From positions 1-64,000 of the forward strand of contig CAWGFN010000004.1 in NCBI GenBank assembly GCA_963821885.1: a DNA stretch of 64,000 nt, given 5' to 3'. The first letter of the stretch is position 1. Every line of letters starts with the position of its first letter. Both the position numbers and the translations under genes were made by a program. The stretch is from Oleiagrimonas sp963821885 (lineage in GTDB: Bacteria; Pseudomonadota; Gammaproteobacteria; Xanthomonadales; Rhodanobacteraceae). The notes under the pieces are model-generated. The model worked only from the letters and a program-made list of their open reading frames with translations. It was not told the origin of the DNA and did not search any database. Positions 7,692 through 15,297 of the stretch are shown one piece after another.

Positions 7692-10040
7692 CTACATATT
7701 CCTACGATACTCCCCACCCACCTCATAAAGCGCATGAGAAATCTGCCCCAAGCTGTTGAACTTCACAGCCTCCATCAGTTCCTCAAAGACGTTCTTACGC
7801 TCCCGAGCCGCCTTCTGCAAGCTAGCCAGACTCTCCGCCCGTAGCGGATTCCTAGCCTCACCATACCGCTTCACATTGGCAATCTGCTGCGCCTTTTCGG
7901 CAGGCGTCGACCGAATCAACTCAATCTCGGTCGCCACCTCCCCCGCATGCTCCTTCGGCAGGAACGTATTCACGCCAATCAACGGCAACGAGCCATCATG
8001 CTTCTTGTGCTCGTAATACATCGATTCTTCCTGGATCTTGCCACGCTGGTACATGGTGTCCATCGCCCCCAGCACGCCCCCACGCTCGCTGATCGCCTCG
8101 AACTCCTTGTACACGGCCTCCTCCACCAGGTCGGTCAGCTCGTCGATGATGAAGCTGCCCTGCCAGGGGTTCTCGTTGAAGTTGAGGCCCATTTCCTTGT
8201 TGATGATCATCTGGATGGCCACGGCGCGGCGCACGCTTTCCTCGGTCGGCGTGGTGATGGCCTCGTCGTAGGCGTTGGTGTGCAGGGAATTGCAGTTGTC
8301 GAACAGCGCGTACAGGGCCTGCAGCGTGGTGCGGATGTCGTTGAACTGGATCTCCTGGGCGTGCAGCGAGCGGCCCGAGGTCTGGATGTGGTACTTGAGC
8401 ATCTGGCTGCGCGCGCTGGCGCCGTAGCGCTCGCGCATGGCGCGGGCCCAGATGCGGCGGGCCACGCGGCCGATCACCGTGTACTCCGGGTCCATGCCGT
8501 TGGAGAAGAAGAAGCTCAGGTTGGGCGCGAAGCTGTCGATGTCCATGCCGCGCGCCAGGTAGTACTCGACGATGGTGAAGCCGTTGGACAGCGTGAAGGC
8601 CAGCTGGCTGATCGGGTTCGCGCCGGCCTCGGCGATGTGGTAGCCGGAGATCGACACCGAATAGAAGTTGCGCACGCCGTGGTCGACGAAGTACTGCTGG
8701 ATGTCGCCCATCATGCGCAGGGCGAACTCGGTGGAGAAGATGCAGGTGTTCTGCGCCTGGTCCTCCTTGAGGATGTCGGCCTGCACGGTGCCGCGCACCA
8801 CCTTGAGGGTGTCTTCCTTGATCTTCGCGTAGGTCTCGGCGTCGACGACCTCGTCGCCGGACACGCCCAGCAGGCCTAACCCCAGGCCGTCGTTGCCGTC
8901 CGGCAGGTCACCCGAATAATGGGGGCGGCCCTTTTCGGCGTAGATCTCCTCGACCTTGGCGCGCGCGGCGTCCCAGCGCTTGGGGTCCTCGCGCAGGTAC
9001 TTCTCCACGTTCTGGTCGATGGCGGTGTTCATGAACATGGCCAGGATCATCGGCGCGGGGCCGTTGATGGTCATGGACACGGAGGTGGTGGGCGAGGACA
9101 GGTCGAAGCCGGAGTACAGCTTCTTCATGTCGTCCAGCGTGGCGATGGACACGCCGGAGTTGCCGATCTTGCCGTAGATGTCCGGGCGCTCGGCCGGGTC
9201 CTCGCCGTACAGGGTGACCGAGTCGAACGCGGTGGACAGGCGCGCGGCGGGCTGGCCCACCGACAGGTAGTGGAAGCGGCGGTTGGTGCGCTCGGGCGTG
9301 CCCTCGCCGGCGAACATGCGGATGGGGTCCTCGCCGGTGCGGCGGTACGGGTACACGCCGCCGGTGTAGGGGTAGGCGCCGGGCAGGTTCTCGCGCATCA
9401 GGAAGCGCAGGGTGTCGCCCCAGTCGCGGTATTTGGGCGGGGCCACCTTGGGGATCTTCTGGTGGCTGAGCGATTCGCGGTAGTTCTCCACGCGGATGGT
9501 CTTGTCGCGGACCTGGTATTCGTTGACGTCCTCGGTGACCGCCCTGGCGCGCGCCGGCCAGGCGCGCAGCAGGTCCACGGCCTCGCCGGACAGGTCCTTG
9601 ACCGCCTCGTTGTAGCGCTGGCGCAGGACCAGCAGGCTGCGGTCGACGCTGCCCTGCTCGCCGTCCTCGGTTTCCCAGTAGGACGGCTCGGCGTCGCTGT
9701 CGCGGTGCATGTGCGCGCCGGCGTTGGGGCCGACGTGCTCGGGCGCGTACAGGGCCAGGGCCTCGGGCAGCGCCGGGTCGCCCAGCTCGGCCAGCACCTG
9801 GTGCATGCGCTGGGCCTTGGAGGCGGCCTCGGCCTGGCGGTCGATGGCGTCGTTGATGCCGCGCCCCTGCTCGGCGATCTCGGCGAGATACCTGACGCGC
9901 TGGCCCGGGATCAGCACCGTGGCGCGTGGCTCCTTGAGGGAGGTGTCCAGGTCGGGTTCGAAGTCGCAGTGGGGTGCGGGACCCGGGACCCGGGACCCGG
10001 GACCCGACTTCGTTGAGGCATCTTCCCCATGACGCCGCAT
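7692..10040 (-). CDS. icmF: Isobutyryl-CoA mutase, mutase module of a broken icmF
   Basis: Coenzyme-B12-dependent acyl-CoA mutase, interconverting isobutyryl-CoA and n-butyryl-CoA in the IcmF family. The frame contains the whole TIM-barrel mutase domain: DPIRMFAGEGTPERTNRRFH, STAFDSVTLYGEDP, VSMTINGPAPMILAMFMNTA, EDQAQNTCIFS, SISGYHIAEAGANPISQLAF, YHIQTSGRSLHAQEI and the C-terminal ALYEVGGEYRRNM. In intact IcmF this follows the G-protein domain without a break; here two 28-bp heptamer arrays lie in the linker. The ATG at 10040-10038 overlaps the stop that ends the G-protein frame (TGATG), so re-initiation could give a separate 782-residue mutase whose first 25 or so residues come from linker and heptamer DNA; no good ribosome site is seen. 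Where MCM has Tyr89/Arg207 and IcmF typically Phe/Gln, this protein has Tyr (GVYPY) and Gln (QAQNT). Confidence 0.8.
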   Translation of the reverse strand: MRRHGEDASTKSGPGSRVPGPAPHCDFEPDLDTSLKEPRATVLIPGQRVRYLAEIAEQGRGINDAIDRQAEAASKAQRMHQVLAELGDPALPEALALYAPEHVGPNAGAHMHRDSDAEPSYWETEDGEQGSVDRSLLVLRQRYNEAVKDLSGEAVDLLRAWPARARAVTEDVNEYQVRDKTIRVENYRESLSHQKIPKVAPPKYRDWGDTLRFLMRENLPGAYPYTGGVYPYRRTGEDPIRMFAGEGTPERTNRRFHYLSVGQPAARLSTAFDSVTLYGEDPAERPDIYGKIGNSGVSIATLDDMKKLYSGFDLSSPTTSVSMTINGPAPMILAMFMNTAIDQNVEKYLREDPKRWDAARAKVEEIYAEKGRPHYSGDLPDGNDGLGLGLLGVSGDEVVDAETYAKIKEDTLKVVRGTVQADILKEDQAQNTCIFSTEFALRMMGDIQQYFVDHGVRNFYSVSISGYHIAEAGANPISQLAFTLSNGFTIVEYYLARGMDIDSFAPNLSFFFSNGMDPEYTVIGRVARRIWARAMRERYGASARSQMLKYHIQTSGRSLHAQEIQFNDIRTTLQALYALFDNCNSLHTNAYDEAITTPTEESVRRAVAIQMIINKEMGLNFNENPWQGSFIIDELTDLVEEAVYKEFEAISERGGVLGAMDTMYQRGKIQEESMYYEHKKHDGSLPLIGVNTFLPKEHAGEVATEIELIRSTPAEKAQQIANVKRYGEARNPLRAESLASLQKAARERKNVFEELMEAVKFNSLGQISHALYEVGGEYRRNM
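9978..10005. repeat. Heptamer array (GGGACCC)4 inside icmF
   Basis: Exactly four perfect tandem copies of GGGACCC. It is inverted relative to the array at 10055-10082, 49 bp away. It lies in the linker between the G-protein and mutase modules. Confidence 0.95.
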
Positions 10041-10722
10041 CACCGGTATTTGACGGGTCCCGGGTTCCGGGTACCGGGTCCCGAAAGCTTCTCCCGCAAC
10101 AATCGGCACAAATTCGTGAACATCCACGTCACGCCCGGATCATTGAACTGGCTGGCGATGGTCGGATACACCGGCACCTCGTCGTCGCTCAGGCTGAACG
10201 CGGTGCGGTTGCGCTTCCACTGTTTCTTGACGTCGCGCAGCGCGTCCTCGGCGCCGCGGCGGTCGAACTTGTTGAGCACGATCAGCTCGGCGAAGTCGAT
10301 CATGTCGATCTTCTCCAGCTGGCTGGCCGCGCCGTAGTCCGAGGTCATCACGTACATGGGGAAGTCGACCAGGTCGACGATCTCCGAGTCGGACTGGCCG
10401 ATGCCGGCGGTCTCGACGATGACCAGGTCGTAGGCCTGGGACTTGAGGAAGGCGATGCAGTCGGTCAGCACCGTGTTGGTGGCCGCGTGCGCGCGGCGCG
10501 TGGCCATCGAGCGCATGTACACGCGGTGGCTGCGCAGGCTGTTCATGCGGATGCGATCGCCCAGCAGCGCGCCGCCGGAGCGCCGGCGCGTGGGGTCCAC
10601 CGCCAGCACGGCGATGCGCATGGCCGGGAAGGCATGCAGGAAGCGCAGGAGCAGTTCGTCGACCACCGAGGACTTGCCGGCGCCGCCGGTGCCGGTGAGG
10701 CCGACGACTGGGGTCGTCGGGC
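10040..10722 (-). pseudogene. icmF: IcmF G-protein chaperone (MeaB-like) module
   Basis: The P-loop GTPase domain that loads and protects B12 in IcmF. Motifs in one frame: Walker A GLTGTGGAGKSS, DPTRRRSGGALLGDRIRMN, ETAGIGQSDSEIVDLVD, and NKFD for guanine recognition, ending LCRLLREKLS. The frame differs from that of the B12 module upstream and from the mutase downstream. No ATG or strong start precedes Walker A in this frame, so as sequenced it could be made only by frameshifting. After LREKLS it reads the heptamers as GPGTRNPGP, then VKYR and TGA at 10040. Deleting the two flanking arrays (10055-10082 and 9978-10005, 56 nt) fuses it in frame, without stops, to the mutase. Confidence 0.75.
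10055..10082. repeat. Heptamer array of four units inside icmF
   Basis: GGGTCCC, GGGTTCC, GGGTACC, GGGTCCC: four units, the outer two being the reverse complement of GGGACCC. It forms an inverted pair with 9978-10005. Confidence 0.95.
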
Positions 10723-11373
10723 GGGACTCGGGACTCGGGACTCGGGACTCGGAAGAGCCGCGGTGCCCATTGCTTGCGCAACATGGCGAGTTCGGATTCG
10801 GAGAAGGCTGCCGTCTTCCAAGGCGGAGAGCATGCGGCCGACGCTGATCTCGTCCGTAACATCCACGCTGGCCGTGATGCGAGCCGAGTCCCGAGTCCCG
10901 AGTCCCGAGTCCCGCGCCGCACGCGTGCGGCGCATGACATCCTCGATCATCGCCGTCAGCCCCAGATGCATGCCGTCGTTGGGGTGGTAGATGCGCTCGA
11001 CGCCGTAGTCCTGCAGCTCCTTGATTTCCTCCGGCGTGATGGTGCCGCCGCCGCCGCCGAACACGCGGATGTGCTCGGCGCCGTGCTCCTTGAGCATGTC
11101 CACCATGTACTTGAAGTACTCCACGTGCCCGCCCTGGTAGGACGACATGGCGATGGCGTCGGCGTCCTCCTGCAGCGCGGCGCGCACCACGTCCTCCACC
11201 GAGCGGTTGTGGCCCAGGTGGATCACCTCCGCGCCCTGCGCCTGGATGATGCGGCGCATGATGTTGATGGCGGCGTCGTGGCCGTCGAACAGGCTGGCGG
11301 CGGTGACGAAGCGCAGGGGGACGTCTTCGGCCTGGGCGGCGCTCGCGGGGATCTGCTTGGCGGGCGTGCTCAT
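10543..11373 (-). CDS. icmF: IcmF B12-binding module and start of icmF
   Basis: Start ATG at 11373 with GGAG five bases upstream. After a short leader (MSTPAKQIPASAAQ) comes the cobalamin-binding Rossmann fold: DGHDAAINIMRRI carrying the His that ligates cobalt, AIAMSSYQGG and VFGGGGG. IcmF has DGHDAA where methylmalonyl-CoA mutase has DxHxxG, so this matches IcmF. Coding similarity continues after the first heptamer array as ITASVDVTDEISVGRMLSAL then EDGSL, in the same frame, but the next conserved piece (SESELAMLRKQWA) is in another frame, a one-base shift near 10800-10808. Beyond that the frame is noise to its stop at 10543. Alone this module would bind B12 but catalyse nothing; separate small subunits do exist (IcmB), so a trans arrangement cannot be excluded. 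Confidence 0.75.
   Translation of the reverse strand: MSTPAKQIPASAAQAEDVPLRFVTAASLFDGHDAAINIMRRIIQAQGAEVIHLGHNRSVEDVVRAALQEDADAIAMSSYQGGHVEYFKYMVDMLKEHGAEHIRVFGGGGGTITPEEIKELQDYGVERIYHPNDGMHLGLTAMIEDVMRRTRAARDSGLGTRDSARITASVDVTDEISVGRMLSALEDGSLLRIRTRHVAQAMGTAALPSPESRVPSPARRPQSSASPAPAAPASPRWSTNCSCASCMPSRPCASPCWRWTPRAGAPAARCWAIASA
10723..10750. repeat. Heptamer array (GGGACTC)4 inside icmF
   Basis: Four perfect copies of GGGACTC, inverted relative to 10886-10913. Removing these 28 nt joins the piece SESELAMLRKQWAPRLF in frame to PTTPVVGLTGTGG, the start of the G-protein domain. Confidence 0.95.
10886..10913. repeat. Heptamer array (GAGTCCC)4 inside icmF
   Basis: Four perfect copies of GAGTCCC (reverse complement of GGGACTC). 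Together with 10723-10750 it forms an inverted pair enclosing 135 bp of icmF coding sequence. On the coding strand it reads as RDSGLGTRDS. Confidence 0.95.
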
Positions 11374-12152
11374 GGGGACTCCGGTCGATCGTTTGAGGAA
11401 GACCGCGATTGTATCGCGGCGCGGGGAGACGATCTTTTGTGCGGCGCAGCATCAGCGGCAACCCCGTAGCCCGGATAAGCGCAGCGCATCCGGGAAAGCG
11501 GCACGCCTTGCGGCCATGCCCCACCCCGCGCCGACCCCGGAGGCGGCCTTCGGCCTTGTCCGGGCTACGGATTCCGCATCGGCGCCAACCCCGTAGCCCG
11601 AATAAGCGCAGCACATCCGGGAAAGCGGCACGCCTTGCGGCCATGCCCCACCCTGCGCAACCCCGGCGGCGGCCTTCGGCCTTGTCCGGGCTACGGATTC
11701 CGCATCGGCGCCAACCCCGTAGCCCGAATAAGCGCAGCACATCCGGGAAAGCGGCACGCCTTGCGGCCATGCCCCACCCTGCGCAACCCCGGCGGCGGCC
11801 TTCGGCCTTGTCCGGGCTACGGATTCCGCATCGGCGCCAACCCCGTAGCCCGGATAAGCGCAGCGCATCCGGGAAAGCGGCACGCCTTGCGGCCATGCCC
11901 CACCCCGCGCCAACCCCGGAGGCGGCCTTCGGCCTTGTCCGGGCTACGGATTCCGCATCGGCGCCAACCCCGTAGCCCGGATAAGCGCAGCGCATCCGGG
12001 ATCGCGCGCGGAAAACGGCGGGCGACGCGACCAATCCCATCATCACGCCACCGCGGATGCGGCCAAAGGCCTTGTCCGGGCGACGGGTCAACGGATGCGG
12101 CGCAGGGCCGTTTGAATGAAGCACACACGTTGCACACCGGGGGACATCCACC
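11374..12152. repeat. Tandem 126-127 bp repeats built from REP doublets
   Basis: No gene. Units begin at 11462, 11589, 11715, 11841 and 11968 (periods 127, 126, 126, 127), the last being partial. Each unit is a REP doublet: GTAGCCCGGATAAGCGCAGC then GCATCCGGG at one end, and CTTGTCCGGGCTAC at the other, so GTAGCCCGGA and TCCGGGCTAC form a 10-bp inverted pair about 100 bp apart. Units differ by a few bases. A decayed relative (GGCCTTGTCCGGGCGACGGG) sits at 12070-12090. The array separates the icmF start (11373, minus strand) from the YHYH gene (12153, plus strand), so promoters for both must lie within or at its edges. Confidence 0.9.
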
Positions 12153-13076
12153 ATGCGCATCCGCCTTGCCACGTCGCTTGCCACCGGCGCGATCCTGCTG
12201 CTCGCCGCCCTTGCCCTGCCCGCCCACGAGCTGCCGCTGGGCGACGGGCATGTCTCCTCGACGCCCCGGATGGGCTACCTGATGTCGTGCGTGAAGCGCT
12301 GGCGCGGCGGGCCGGTGCACGGCGGACCATGGATCGAGGGCGACCACTGGAACCCCGAGGCCAAGCCGACCGTGCAGGGCCAGGTGTCGTGGCCCACGCA
12401 CCACATCGCCATCACCGTGCAGGACGGCCAGCGCCTGATCGTGGCCAACAACCTGCCCGACCACCCCACCGGTCGGTTCCCGATCTCGCCCGACGACCCG
12501 GCCTACCGCTACGACCGCAATCCCAATCCCATCCGCGCCCAGAACATCCTGCTGCGCCTGCCGCTGCATCCGCAGGTGGCGGCCAACCCGACCTGCGTGC
12601 CGATGGGCATGATCGGCTTCACCACCGACGGCGTGGCGATCTACAACGCGGTCGACAACGGCGGCATCGACGCCGCCGCCCACGAGGTCCAGGACAAGTG
12701 CAACGGCCACCCGCAGCGGCGCGGCCAGTACCACTACCACGGCCCCTCGCCGTGCATGCCCAACGAAGCGACCGCCGACCTGGTCGGCTACGCGCTGGAC
12801 GGTTTCGGCATCTACGGCATGCGCGACATGGCCACCGGCCGGATCCTGCACGACGCCGACCTGGACGCCTGCCACGGCACCACCGGGCCGGTGATGTGGG
12901 ACGGCAAGGCGGTGGTGATGTACCACTACGTGCTGACGCCGGAGTACCCCTACACCATCGGCTGCTTCCGCGGCACGCCAGTGGCGGCCGATTTCCTGCC
13001 CGGCCAGCAGCGCCAGCTGGAAGGCCTGAACACCATGGGCCGGCCGATGCGCGGACCGCGTCGCCGCGACGATTGA
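12153..13076 (+). CDS. Secreted YHYH-domain protein
   Basis: 307 residues with a signal peptide (MRIRLATSLATGAILLLAAL then ALPAH). The name-giving motif is present as GQYHYHGPSPC, together with MGMIGFTTDGVAIYNA, VGYALDGFGIYG, DLDACHGTTGP and MYHYVLTPEYPYTIGCF, which define the YHYH family. The family is found in extracellular or periplasmic proteins of many bacteria and has no established activity; the clustered His residues suggest metal binding, an inference only. Three Cys pairs could form disulfides. A GGGGG stretch lies about 10 nt before the ATG. It is flanked on both sides by REP repeats and appears monocistronic. Confidence 0.8.
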   Translation: MRIRLATSLATGAILLLAALALPAHELPLGDGHVSSTPRMGYLMSCVKRWRGGPVHGGPWIEGDHWNPEAKPTVQGQVSWPTHHIAITVQDGQRLIVANNLPDHPTGRFPISPDDPAYRYDRNPNPIRAQNILLRLPLHPQVAANPTCVPMGMIGFTTDGVAIYNAVDNGGIDAAAHEVQDKCNGHPQRRGQYHYHGPSPCMPNEATADLVGYALDGFGIYGMRDMATGRILHDADLDACHGTTGPVMWDGKAVVMYHYVLTPEYPYTIGCFRGTPVAADFLPGQQRQLEGLNTMGRPMRGPRRRDD

Positions 13077-13546
13077 GGCAAGGCACCGCCCGCGCCCGGA
13101 GGGGTCGCGGACCCGCGTTTTCGCGGGCAGTACCCTCCCCGCACTCCCCCGGAGGCGGCCTGCGGCCTTGTCCGGGCTACGGGGGCGCCTGCCGGAGTGC
13201 GGCGAGTCCGCGTCGCCACGACGTAGCCCGGATAAGCGAAGCGCATCCGGGGAAGATGCCCGCCCGTCGCGAAGCGTGGCTCCACCGCGCGCCACCCCGG
13301 CGGCGGCCTGCGGCCTTGTCCGGGCTACGGGGGCATCTGCCCGGGGTGCGGCAAGTCCACGTCGTCACCCCGTAGCCCGGATAAGCGAAGCGCATCCGGG
13401 GAAGGCCCGCCCGTGGCAACGCGTGGCGCCTGGCCGGGGAACGGACAGGCGCCCCCAGGATCCCTCCGTTACGTCGATCGGACGGGTTCCGCTGCGTGGC
13501 GTCTGCGTTAGAGTGAGGCTCATCCATGGATGCACGGAGCCCTGCC
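13077..13546. repeat. REP doublets of the 11.4-12.1 kb family
   Basis: No gene. Contains GGCCTTGTCCGGGCTACGGG at 13161-13182 and 13313-13332, and GTAGCCCGGATAAGCGAAGC followed by GCATCCGGGG near 13222-13251 and 13372-13401. These are two spaced doublets with a G-to-A difference (AAGCGAAGCG instead of AAGCGCAGCG) and a different spacer from the tandem array upstream, so they form a related but separate set. Confidence 0.85.
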
Positions 13547-14344
13547 ATGAAAGCCATCGCCCTCACGCTTGCCGCCACCCTGACCGCGCTGGTCGCCGGC
13601 TGCGCCACCTCGCCGACCGGCCGCAAGCAGCTGATGCTGGTGTCGGACCAGCAGATGAGCCAGCTGGGCATCGAGGCCTTCAACGCCATGGGCAAGAAGG
13701 GCCAGTTCGCCAACGCGCCACGCCAGCAGGCCTACGCGACCTGCGTGGCCGACGCGCTGATCGCGGTGCTGCCGCCGCCGTGGCGCAAGCAGGCCTGGCA
13801 GGTGCGCATCATCGACGACGACAGCGCCAACGCCTTCGCCCTGCCCGGCGGCCGCATCGGCGTGAACAAGGGCATGTTCAAGGTCGCCACCAACGAGAAC
13901 CAGCTGGCCACGGTGCTGGGCCACGAGCTGGCGCACGTGGTCTCGCGCCACGGCGCCGAGCGCGTGTCCGACAACATGGCCGTGCAGGGCGCGGTGGCCG
14001 CGGGCACGCTGTACGGCGCCTCGCGCGGCAACGATGCCGGCAAGCTGATGGCGGCGCTGGGCGTGGGCGCGCAGGTGGGCATCCTGCTGCCGTTCTCGCG
14101 CACCCAGGAATCGGAAGCCGACATCCTCGGCCAGCGCTACATGGCCGAGGCCGGCTTCGACCCGCGGGCCGCGGTCGTGCTGTGGCAGAAGATGGGCGCC
14201 AAGGGCGGCAAGGTGCCGGCCTTCCTGTCCACCCACCCGGCGCCCGGCCAGCGCGCCGACAAGCTGGGCCGCCAGGCGCAGAAACTGATGCCGGTGTACC
14301 AGCGCGCCCGCGCCGCGGGGCATGTCCCGCGCTGCAGCCTGTAG
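13547..14344 (+). CDS. Periplasmic M48-family metalloprotease lipoprotein
   Basis: 265 residues from the ATG at 13547, which has GGAG 8 nt upstream and gives a clean lipoprotein signal (ALVAG before C19). The gluzincin motif HELAH is at residues 126-130, with the third zinc ligand in ESEADILGQRYM. Length and architecture match small outer-membrane-attached M48 proteases (LoiP/YggG or the protease part of BepA), which degrade misfolded envelope proteins. There is no TPR domain, so it is LoiP-like rather than BepA-like. A longer frame from 13526 would spoil the signal peptide. Confidence 0.85.
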   Translation: MKAIALTLAATLTALVAGCATSPTGRKQLMLVSDQQMSQLGIEAFNAMGKKGQFANAPRQQAYATCVADALIAVLPPPWRKQAWQVRIIDDDSANAFALPGGRIGVNKGMFKVATNENQLATVLGHELAHVVSRHGAERVSDNMAVQGAVAAGTLYGASRGNDAGKLMAALGVGAQVGILLPFSRTQESEADILGQRYMAEAGFDPRAAVVLWQKMGAKGGKVPAFLSTHPAPGQRADKLGRQAQKLMPVYQRARAAGHVPRCSL

Positions 14345-14514
14345 GTTCCGTCCGCGTCACGCCCAGCGGTTCGCCGGATGTGTCTGTGCGCCGTATCGGC
14401 GTTCGCGTAGTCTTGCGCGAACCTGAACGGACCCGGGCGTGGGGGTCAACGAAGCCGGTCGACGGTCCGTTCTCATGACTGCGGCTGCCCCGCCGCTTGA
14501 TGACGGAGCCAACC

Positions 14515-14994
14515 ATGAACAGTTTCGGTAAATTCTCGCTGCTCGCCGCCCTGGCCCTGGGCCTGGGCACCGTGGTCGCCGTGCCGCAGGCGCACGCGGG
14601 TGTCGGCGTCTCGATCTCGGTCGGCATCGCCCCGCCCCCGCCGCGCGTGGAGCGCGTGCCGAGGGCGCGCGCCGGCTACTTCTGGACCGCCGGCCACTGG
14701 CGCTGGGCGCGCGGCCGCTACGTGTGGGCGCCGGGCTACTGGCAGCGCCACCGCATGGGCTATGTCTATGCCCGTCCGTACTGGGCGCGCAGCCACGGTC
14801 GCTGGGTCTATCACGAGGCCGCCTGGCGTCGCGCCGAGCATCGCGCCTATGAACACGGTCGCTACGTCCAGCATCGCCGGGACGTGCGCCATGACCGTCG
14901 CGAGCATCGTCGTGAAGAACGCCGTGAGCACCGTCGCGAGGATCGCCGTGACGATCGACGCCACGACCGCGGTCGCGATCACGACCGCCATTGA
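14515..14994 (+). CDS. Secreted YXWGXW-repeat protein with His/Arg/Asp-rich tail
   Basis: 159 residues from the ATG at 14515 (GGAG 6 nt upstream). A signal peptide ends at QAHA. The middle holds aromatic repeats of the YXWGXW type (GYFWTAGHWRWARGRYVWAP, GYWQ, PYWARSHGRWVYHEAAW). The last 45 residues are almost only H, R, D and E (REHRREERREHRREDRR), likely disordered and possibly metal- or polyanion-binding. Function is unknown. An earlier ATG at 14497 is disfavoured because it lacks a ribosome site and extends the signal peptide. Confidence 0.75.
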   Translation: MNSFGKFSLLAALALGLGTVVAVPQAHAGVGVSISVGIAPPPPRVERVPRARAGYFWTAGHWRWARGRYVWAPGYWQRHRMGYVYARPYWARSHGRWVYHEAAWRRAEHRAYEHGRYVQHRRDVRHDRREHRREERREHRREDRRDDRRHDRGRDHDRH

Positions 14995-15001
14995 TCGCCA
15001 C

Positions 15002-15028
15002 CGCCCCGGCCGCCTGCCGGCCGGGGCG
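15002..15028. repeat. GC-rich hairpin downstream of the YXWGXW gene
   Basis: CGCCCCGGCCG / CGGCCGGGGCG, an 11-bp perfect stem with a 5-nt loop, without T-run. It may be an attenuating or mRNA-stabilising stem. Confidence 0.5.
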
Positions 15029-15048
15029 CCAGCGGCAAGACGCAACAC

Positions 15049-15076
15049 GACGCCCGCGCCCACCGCGGGCGTCTTC
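15049..15076 (+). terminator. Terminator-like hairpin
   Basis: GACGCCCGCG (15049-15058) / CGCGGGCGTC (15064-15073), a perfect 10-bp stem with a 5-nt loop and only TT after it; a weak terminator for the gene ending at 14994. Confidence 0.5.
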
Positions 15077-15297
15077 ACATGAGCGCACGCGCCTGCCACA
15101 AGCGCCGCCCGGGCGCAAACTGTCACTCGCGCCGACGAGGTACTACACTACGCGCCCATGCGCCGGCCTCGCCACCTGCTTCGGGCCGCCAATTCATTTC
15201 AAATCAATCACCTAGAATCAGAAACTGACACCTTTTCCAGCGCCGGGGCACCTGTTGCACGCTTCGTCGCGCCTGTTAGCACGGAGTTCTGCGTCCG

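Noticed and set aside
11462..12013. A possible CRISPR array
   Set aside because: Unit length 126-127 bp and no unique spacers; each unit is a REP doublet, and no cas gene is present.
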